Assembly (NCBI GenBank): GCA_017621905.1
Contig: JAGASC010000138.1
Span: 1 to 5,382, forward strand
DNA length: 5,382 bases
Direction of reading: 5' to 3'
Source of the DNA: Roseburia sp.
Lineage (GTDB): Bacteria > Bacillota > Clostridia > Lachnospirales > Lachnospiraceae
A program made the translations under genes and the position numbers. The notes under the pieces were generated by a model. That model did not search any database. It was not told where the DNA came from and was given only the letters and a program-made list of their open reading frames with translations. This document shows positions 1-5,382 of the stretch, piece after piece (the stretch's first letter is position 1; each line of letters starts with the position of its first letter).

Positions 1-1
1 G

Positions 2-1702
2 ATTCAACCGGAGCTTGCAATGGCAAATATTCCAGTGGACAGATTCACAGAGGAAAGTGCTGTATTTTTTTTGAAGGAATGGGAGGCGCTGATTACAAAA
101 CATCGCCATCATCCCTCTATTATGTCCTGGTGCGGTGGCAATGAGCAAGAGTGGGGTTATTTCTTTGAGGATCGTATTGTGAAAATGGCAAGGCAACTGG
201 ATCCTTCCCGCCTCGTGGTTCCTACAGATGGGCGTTGGATGTCCGAGGAGATCCGGGAAGACAAGAATTATGATTATGTCAGTGTCTGCTATGTGGAATA
301 TACAGATGTATTGCCATTAGATGAATATGCAGACTTGTACAGCCGGGATAACTGCGGCAAACCTCAGGTGGTGCATGAAATGGGCAATTTTACCACAGTT
401 CCGTCAATCGAGGATCTGCCAAAATATAAGGGTGCAGTTAACTTTCCACATAAATTACAGAATTGGGCAAAAGCAGTGGAAGAAGCCGGAAGAATGCCAG
501 TATATCACAAAGCGGCAGCGAATGCATTGGCAATGCAGAAGCTGAGCATGAAGCTGATACTGGAAAAAGCCCGCCTTTCAGATGCAATACGAGGTTATCA
601 TCTCTGGACACTGACAGATTATTATGACACTACGCAGGGATTGCTGAATCAGTTCTATGAGGATAAAGCATTTACTGCGAAAGAATTTGCCGCGCTGAAT
701 GGTTCTTCTCTGTTGCTATGGGATACGCAGCGCTGGTGTTTTGTGTCTGGCGAGCAAGTGCTCATCCGAATAAAATTATCTCGATTCGAGACAGCGGACT
801 GGGAAGATGCCAGACTGACACTTACGCTGCACGGAGAAGATAGCACGGAGAAATTGCTGACAGAGGCTGTTTTTCCTGTAACGGTAGCGGGACATGGTAC
901 CATTGCTCTGTCAGAATGGGAACTGATGATTCCGAAGATTGATCAGGCGCAGAAATGTAAGCTTTCCGCAAGGTTGACCAGTGCACAGGGAGAGCTTTCC
1001 AATGACTGGGAAATATGGATTTACCCAAGGACAGAGACAATAATTGACAGACAGGGAAAAGGACGGGAGCTGTTTATCCACTATCTCAGCCGTCATCTGG
1101 TAGAGAATAACCGCCGCATGGTACGTCATTTTACCATTCCTATGCCGTTGAACGAAAATCTGCTGGTAACAGGGTACATAATGGACGGCATGCTGGAAGC
1201 AGTATATCAGGGGGCACGCATGCTGCTGCTTGCGTTGCCGGATACCTTTACTGCCACAAAGACCCGCAATGCATTTAAACTCTGTTGGTGGATGCAGGAG
1301 GAATTTTTCTATATCAACCGCAGTAATAATACACAGATTTCCAATATTTTGGAGGAGCATCCAGCATTGGCACAGATCCCGCATGAAAGCCATTGGAACC
1401 TGAACTGGTTTCATTTGGTAGAGTAGCGTCATGCCATTGAATTGGAAAAATTAGGCTTTGAGGTAACACCAATCTTGTACGGCCTTGGTCCAAATCTGGA
1501 AAAGAGGGCATATCTTTTTGAGTTTGCTTATGGAAAGGGAGCCATACTGGTATCTACACTGAACTTTGAAAAAATGAATTTGATAAATCCGGAAGTACAA
1601 TATGTGTTTGATTGTCTGCTGGATTACTGTGATTCTCCTGCATTTGCCCCGGTACATCAGGTAACGCCAGAAGAATTGGAACATGCGAGAATGCGGAATT
1701 AA
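2..1702 (+). pseudogene. Glycoside hydrolase family 2 enzyme, 5'-truncated by window edge and interrupted by an in-frame TAG
   Basis: The frame is already open at base 2, so the ATG at 20 is internal and the N-terminal sugar-binding and sandwich domains lie outside. Residues are numbered from that ATG. The GH2 catalytic barrel covers about 1-225. WCGGNEQEW (37-45) carries the expected acid/base Glu42 and HEMGNF (119-124) the expected nucleophile Glu120; their 78-residue spacing is close to that of LacZ. GYHLWTLTDY (192-201) is the typical last barrel strand. An Ig-like sandwich follows (about 230-335), then a class I amidotransferase-like domain (about 345 onward) without an evident catalytic Cys. 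TAG at 1424-1426 ends the open frame after residue 468. The same frame continues from 1427 to TAA at 1700-1702 with 91 residues matching the expected end of that domain (FEFAYGKGAILVSTLNF). Family membership is confident; substrate is unknown. A beta-galactosidase- or glucuronidase-like exo-activity is only a family-level guess. Confidence 0.85.
1424..1426 (+). other. In-frame amber codon interrupting the GH2 gene
   Basis: TAG falls between HLVE and RHAIELEKLGFEV in one unbroken frame. Sequence on both sides belongs to one domain, so this is an interruption and not the natural end. A single C-to-T change from CAG (Gln) would explain it. The ATG at 1431 is in another frame and soon meets a stop. 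The only early in-frame alternative start is TTG at 1442, which has no Shine-Dalgarno site, so the 3' part is probably not made as a separate protein. Confidence 0.8.
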
Positions 1703-1724
1703 AATAACGTACGATAAAAACAAT

Positions 1725-1731
1725 AAGGGAG
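1725..1731 (+). promoter_or_regulatory. Ribosome binding site of the second gene
   Basis: AAGGGAG sits 8 nt before the ATG at 1740. This decides the start: the frame is open further up to an ATG at 1683, but that one overlaps the end of the GH2 frame, lacks such a site and would add 19 residues unlike a protein N-terminus. The 37-bp gap to the GH2 stop codon (1702) fits co-transcription. Confidence 0.8.
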
Positions 1732-2229
1732 AAGACATTATGAAAAGAAAAATATATGTGCCCGTCATGTTAAGTAGTATTACTGTTGAGAATAGAAAAG
1801 AATATCTGAGTGCCTTGCGTGAAATGCAGACGGACTGCCTGTTTCTGTCTCCGGAACGTGATTATATGTTTGAAACAGATACGCGCATACGTCAGCAGGC
1901 AGTAGCTGACTTAAAAGGTCATATGGCATATTTCACGTCTCATGGTCTGGAAGTTGGTATTTGGATACAGGCCTTTGGTTTTGGAATCCCGCTGACACCT
2001 TCTCAGAAAGAGAGAACCAGGGGAATGACCAAGATCAAATCTGTCACAGGAAGAGAAGCGGGAGATGCTTTCTGCCCAGAGAATTCTGCATATATGGACA
2101 TGTACTGTGAGTGGACGAAGGAGCTGGCAAGCTTAAAACCGGCATATTTTATGCTGGATGATGATCTTTGCCTGTCTGTCAGACCGGGTTTGGGATGTTT
2201 TTGCGAGAGGCATATCCGATTACTGGAAG

Positions 2230-2236
2230 AAAAAAA
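2230..2236 (+). other. A7 run, inferred frameshift site in the second gene
   Basis: Up to this run, the first frame gives coherent protein (GCFCERHIRLLEEK). After it, that frame gives NRTCDDKR and a TGA, while the +1 frame gives TGHVMTNDEL and stays open for 477 codons. Six A residues instead of seven would give LLEEKTGHVMTNDEL without a break. The upstream part of the second frame (from about 2158) reads as unconvincing protein, which places the shift at or next to this run. Confidence 0.75.
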
Positions 2237-2237
2237 C

Positions 2238-2250
2238 AGGACATGTGATG
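2238..2250 (+). promoter_or_regulatory. Possible internal ribosome binding site and ATG restart
   Basis: AGGA (2238-2241) lies 6 nt before an ATG at 2248 in the downstream frame. That ATG overlaps the end of the upstream frame (TGA at 2259-2261), the arrangement expected for coupled re-initiation. If used, it would give a 473-residue C-terminal polypeptide beside the 173-residue N-terminal one. The site is short and may be chance. Confidence 0.3.
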
Positions 2251-3686
2251 ACAAACGATGAATTACAGAATATCTTTGTGGGAAAAGGAGATGCATACCG
2301 ACAGGCATATCTGGATGTGATGGGAGATACGCTGCGCCGCTTTTGCCGTCAGGTACGTGCAGCTGTGGATGAAGTGGATCCAGATATCCGTGTGGGCTTT
2401 TGTGCCGGATTTACCTCTTGGGATATTGAGGGCGTGGATCCTTGTGAGCTTTCTCATATTCTGGCAGGAAATAACAAACCTTTCCTGCGTTTGACTGGGG
2501 CGCCATACTGGGTGGCGCCTCACTGGAACCGCTTTCCGGGTCAGCGTCTGCATGGTGTAATCGAATTTGCCAGAGAGCAGGAGGTCTGGTGTCGCGGAGA
2601 AGGCATTGAATTCTTTTCCGAGGCCGATAGCTATCCCAGACCAAGATACCACATTCCGGCACGCTTGCTGGAATGCTTTGATGCAGCATTGACGGCTTCT
2701 GCCAATATTCCGGTGTTGAAATACTTTTTTGACTATTTTGCCCCGCTTGGTTATGAAACTGGCTATGCAAGGCTGCATAAGAAAAATGCGGATCTGTATG
2801 CCTTCCTAGAGAAGTATTTCGCTGAAAAAAAAGCGGTGGGAATTCAAGTCTATGAACGAAAACGAAAATTTGCCGATCAGTATCTGCCAGAAGGCTTATC
2901 TGAAAACGAGATTATGAGATCTGCAATGCCTGCTGCAGCGTCCATGCTGACAGAACTCGGTATTCCGGTTACCTATGAAGAAGGACAAACATGTGCCATT
3001 GCCTTTGGCAATCATGTCAGAGCTGCAACAACGCTTCCTGCCCGCATGATCTTGGATCTCCCGGCAGCATTGCTGCTTATGGAACGCGGTGTGGACACGG
3101 GAATCGTTTCTGTTGAAAATCCCGGAAAAAGCGTCAATGTAGGAGCTGAAGTGTTTGCCGATCAGAGAATCTCCATTTCTCATCCAAGCGGAAGGTTTTA
3201 TGAATCCTGTGTTCTTAAAGAGAATGCGAAGATCTTAAGTTGGTTCGAAACAGAAGGCAAACGAATTCCTTCTGCATTTACCTATCAGAATGGTACTACA
3301 GAATTCCTGGTATATCTGTTTGATGGTTATTCTGTGAACGAAAGCAGCGGAATTTTTTGTTCCTACGGACGCCAAAAGCAGATATTGGATTTCTATTCCG
3401 ATTTTCCTGTAGTGCGCAACTGCCCGTTCATATATCAGCTGTGTAAGCGCAATGAGACAGAAACCGTGGCATTTTTTGCAAATATCTTTGAAGATGAAAT
3501 GTGGGATTTTGCAATTGAACTGGATCGCAATTATCGTCTGGCCGAATGCTGTGGTATCCGAACAGAGGACTGCGGCATCTGCAACGAAGGAAATGTCAGT
3601 GTGATGCGAGTACATTCAGAGGTTGCACCGTATGGGATGTTTGCCATCCGGCTCATAAACGATAAGTAGCATACATGGTGGGTTTG

Positions 3687-3705
3687 AGGTGTTTTGCAAA
3701 CACCT
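3687..3705 (+). repeat. Perfect inverted repeat, hairpin or operator
   Basis: AGGTGTTT and AAACACCT form an 8-bp perfect stem around the 3-nt loop TGC, beginning 18 nt after the stop codon of the second gene. AATAAATTC follows instead of a T run, so it is not a canonical intrinsic terminator. It could be an mRNA processing or 3'-end stabilising hairpin, or a binding site for a dimeric regulator; the sequence does not tell which. Confidence 0.6.
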
Positions 3706-3734
3706 AATAAATTCAGAGAATGAAAGGTGGTTTT

Positions 3735-3742
3735 TAGCGCTA
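3735..3742 (+). promoter_or_regulatory. TAGCGCTA palindrome, possible LacI-family operator core
   Basis: The palindrome is centred on CG, as is usual for LacI/CcpA-type operators, and shares the AGCGCT core of the catabolite-responsive element. The outer bases do not follow the cre consensus, so the match is short. Its place 27 nt before the start codon of a sugar hydrolase gene makes a regulatory role conceivable but unproven. Confidence 0.25.
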
Positions 3743-3751
3743 CCCGGATAG

Positions 3752-3760
3752 AAGGAGAGG
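3752..3760 (+). promoter_or_regulatory. Ribosome binding site of the GH106-like gene
   Basis: AAGGAGAGG precedes the ATG at 3769 by 8 nt. A GTG at 3765 is better ruled out than ignored: its frame stops after four codons (MNGE). The ATG therefore is the start. Confidence 0.8.
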
Positions 3761-3768
3761 AAAAGTGA

Positions 3769-5382
3769 ATGGAGAATAATCAAATATTAGATTTTGAGCA
3801 AGGTTTGTTTGTAACCCCACCGAAAGGATGTAATGTTGTTTATGGCTGGGCATGGAATGTTACAGTAAACAAAGAAAAAATCGAAAAACAGTTGAATGAA
3901 TTTTTGGAGGCAGGGATCAAAGGTTTATATGTGCTACCATTGCCGAAAGATTTCCGTTCGGAAACAATGCGCAATTTTATGGATCCGGATTATCTTACAG
4001 AGGATTACTTTGAATTGTTTCAATATACTTATAGGCTTGCGGCCGCACTTGGTATTGATTTATGGATATATGATGAGGGTGGATGGCCTTCCGGCGGAGC
4101 TTGTTTGAACACCTTGCGTCAGAATCCGGAAGCTGCTTGTAAAGTGATGGGAAGACGTGAAGTGACCGTGAAAACAGGAGAAAAGTATACTTTGCCGGAA
4201 GATGCCATTGCGGTATATAAAGGAGATGTCAGAATAGCAGATACTTTCCTTGCAGAAAAAGATATGGATTTATACGAGTATTTTATCAAGGCTATAGAAG
4301 GAGGCAGGGACAGTTTTGTAGATATTAGTAATCCAAGCGTAACGGATACATTTATTCAGAATACCTATGAAGAATATAGAAAGCATCTGGGGGAACTGTA
4401 TGGAAAAGGAATCCATATGATGTTTACAGACGAGCCAAAGGTTATGTATGAGGTGATTCCCAAGAATGTAGCGGAATTGTTCCTGGAGAGATTCGGCTAT
4501 GATTTGCGTGATTATTTGTATGTGTTATATGATTCATCCAAAGCAGTGACAGAAAAAGAACAATGGGCGCGTATTCACTATCTTACATTAAAGGGTGAAC
4601 TTTTCCGCAAGAATTATTGCGAGAAACTGGCGAATTGGTGCCACCGAAATAATATATTGTTTGGCGGACATTTAGACGGAGAGAATAATGCAGATTATGG
4701 CAGACGGTGTGGATATTACAGTATTCTCAGTATGTTGCGTGAACTAGATGTGCCGGGAATTGATGCCATCTGGGAACAGATTCGGTATCCTTATGGGGGC
4801 AGACCGCCGGTACGTGATGAGTACAAGGAAGAAATAGCAGAGGGGTGTTTGTTTTATCCCAGAATCGCACCTTCTGCGGCCAGGCAGAGAGGGAACCTGT
4901 TGTCACTGACAGAAAGCTTTGGTGTATACGGCGATGGCGTAACTCCCGACGAAATGCGATATATCCTTAACTATCAGGTTGTAAGAGGAATAAATCTCAT
5001 TCATATTTATATGCTTACACTGGGGGCTGAGCGTCTGGCGGCATTTCAGGAGCGCCCAGTATTCCGTCCGGAGAAACCCGGTTTCCTGCAACTGGCACAT
5101 TTGAATCAATATTATGTAAGAATGTCTTACTTAGGGAGATTGGGAGAGGCAGAAGGAGATACCGCTTTGTATTATCCGGCAGGCGACTACTGTGCCAACA
5201 ATCAATATTGCGATTTGGCCATTTCTTCCTACAACCAGGCAGGTAAGGAACTGGAAGAGAAAAATATACCCTTTGACTTGCTAGACGACTGGGGAATTTT
5301 AGAAGCGGAGGATACCGGTGAAGGCTTAAAACTGGGAGCTTCTGTATATCGCCACATCGTAGTGCCGGAGTGCTACTTTATA
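3769..5382 (+). CDS. GH106-like (alpha-L-rhamnosidase-related) glycoside hydrolase, 3'-truncated by window edge
   Basis: 538 codons are open to the last base with no stop, so the C-terminus is outside; relatives usually run to 700-1,200 residues. The layout matches the GH106-type barrel. YGWAWN (25-30) and GIKGLYVLP (49-57) occupy the positions of the family's WFWN and GGVFIHP motifs. They are followed by the hallmark WIYDEGGWPSGG (99-110), FTDEP (219-223), FGGHLDGEN (298-306) and SLTESFGVYGDGVT (379-392). Conserved acidic residues Glu103, Glu222 and Glu382 and His301 are candidates for catalysis or metal and sugar contact, by analogy only. The N-terminus has no signal peptide, suggesting action on imported oligosaccharides in the cytoplasm. 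GH106 enzymes release terminal alpha-L-rhamnose, but many relatives are untested, so the substrate is uncertain. This is the only gene here without a lesion in its visible part. Confidence 0.8.
   Translation, partial: MENNQILDFEQGLFVTPPKGCNVVYGWAWNVTVNKEKIEKQLNEFLEAGIKGLYVLPLPKDFRSETMRNFMDPDYLTEDYFELFQYTYRLAAALGIDLWIYDEGGWPSGGACLNTLRQNPEAACKVMGRREVTVKTGEKYTLPEDAIAVYKGDVRIADTFLAEKDMDLYEYFIKAIEGGRDSFVDISNPSVTDTFIQNTYEEYRKHLGELYGKGIHMMFTDEPKVMYEVIPKNVAELFLERFGYDLRDYLYVLYDSSKAVTEKEQWARIHYLTLKGELFRKNYCEKLANWCHRNNILFGGHLDGENNADYGRRCGYYSILSMLRELDVPGIDAIWEQIRYPYGGRPPVRDEYKEEIAEGCLFYPRIAPSAARQRGNLLSLTESFGVYGDGVTPDEMRYILNYQVVRGINLIHIYMLTLGAERLAAFQERPVFRPEKPGFLQLAHLNQYYVRMSYLGRLGEAEGDTALYYPAGDYCANNQYCDLAISSYNQAGKELEEKNIPFDLLDDWGILEAEDTGEGLKLGASVYRHIVVPECYFI

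Larger units (their letters stand above)
1740..3669 (+). pseudogene. Uncharacterised (beta/alpha)-barrel glycoside hydrolase-like protein, split by a frameshift
   Basis: I do not recognise a named family. Two frames join into one 642-residue protein if one A of the run at 2230-2236 is ignored: residues 1-165 are read from 1740 to 2234, then 166-642 from 2236 to the TAG at 3667-3669. The N-terminal half looks like a glycosidase barrel. LFLSPER (34-40) and GIWIQAFG (73-80) look like barrel strands. LDDDL (139-143) is followed by a GCFCERH motif (152-158), and FFSEAD (291-296) places Glu294 where a barrel catalytic acid could sit. Asp141/Asp142 and Glu294 are my candidates for catalysis. About 365-460 resembles the amidotransferase-like trimerisation domain of GH42 enzymes, and the C-terminus (about 510-642) is beta-rich. 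There is no signal peptide, so it is probably cytoplasmic. As written, the first frame stops at 2259-2261, giving 173 residues. Gene extent is confident; function is tentative. Confidence 0.7.
3670..3768 (+). other. Intergenic region between the second and third genes
   Basis: This 99-bp spacer is the longest non-coding stretch in the window. It holds a perfect hairpin (3687-3705), a TAGCGCTA palindrome (3735-3742) and the ribosome binding site of the third gene. Three related GGTG-then-T-rich blocks start at 3677, 3687 and 3725. No convincing -35/-10 pair was found, so the third gene is probably read from an upstream promoter, although a weak internal promoter cannot be excluded. Confidence 0.6.

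Noticed and set aside
1424..1426. TAG read as a sense codon by a changed genetic code
   Set aside because: The second gene ends naturally at TAG (3667-3669) after a plausible C-terminus, with another in-frame stop only shortly after, so TAG works as a stop in this genome. Local suppression remains possible but has no support here.
911..1432. 173-codon open frame on the minus strand
   Set aside because: It lies wholly opposite the GH2 frame, has no ribosome binding site or recognisable domain, and its composition is that of an antisense shadow. The same holds for the other minus-strand frames in the window.
1683..1740. Upstream ATG at 1683 as start of the second gene
   Set aside because: It overlaps the end of the GH2 frame and lacks a Shine-Dalgarno site, whereas the ATG at 1740 has a strong one at the right distance.
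2231..2237. A AAA AAC, a classical slippery heptamer for -1 ribosomal frameshifting, in the right phase of the upstream frame
   Set aside because: A -1 shift leads to CAG GAC ATG and then TGA at 2246-2248. The coherent downstream protein needs a +1 (or -2) change, so standard -1 frameshifting does not repair the gene.
3687..3705. Intrinsic terminator after the second gene
   Set aside because: The stem is good but is followed by AATAAATTC on the + strand and by no T run on the other strand either.
3694..3721. Promoter for the third gene (TTGCAA and GAGAAT, 16 nt apart)
   Set aside because: The -10 match is poor and the -35 lies in the hairpin; not enough to call a promoter.
3896..4108. 70-codon open frame on the + strand
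   Set aside because: It is an alternative frame inside the GH106-like gene, whose own frame carries the conserved motifs there.

Overview
The window looks like a piece of a low-to-moderate GC Firmicutes genome, most likely a gut clostridium of the Lachnospiraceae type. I base this on strong GGAG-type Shine-Dalgarno sites, the codon use, and tightly packed carbohydrate-degradation genes without signal peptides. That placement is inference; there is no rRNA or marker gene here. Everything coding lies on the + strand and forms one run of three glycan-degrading genes. No RNA gene, mobile element or CRISPR array was seen.

Layout. (1) Positions 2-1702 hold the 3' two thirds of a glycoside hydrolase family 2 (GH2) gene that enters from the left edge. 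Both catalytic glutamates can be recognised, but an in-frame TAG at 1424-1426 cuts the C-terminal amidotransferase-like domain, and the same frame continues with sensible protein to the TAA at 1700-1702. (2) Positions 1740-3669 hold a 642-codon gene for an unfamiliar (beta/alpha)-barrel glycosidase-like protein. It is split by a frameshift at an A7 run (2230-2236); ignoring one A restores one continuous protein. (3) A 99-bp intergenic segment contains a perfect 8-bp hairpin and an 8-bp palindrome. (4) Positions 3769-5382 hold the first 538 codons of a GH106-like (alpha-L-rhamnosidase-related) hydrolase that runs off the right edge without a stop.

Taken together, the three genes look like an intracellular oligosaccharide-dismantling operon. 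Imported fragments, perhaps rhamnose-containing plant pectin or a host or bacterial glycan, would be trimmed by a GH2 exo-glycosidase, a GH106-like enzyme and the unassigned barrel protein. The substrate is a guess. The most notable point is that two neighbouring genes each carry exactly one lesion while the third reads cleanly. This is either recent decay of the operon, recoding or gene splitting, or sequence error; the window alone cannot decide.
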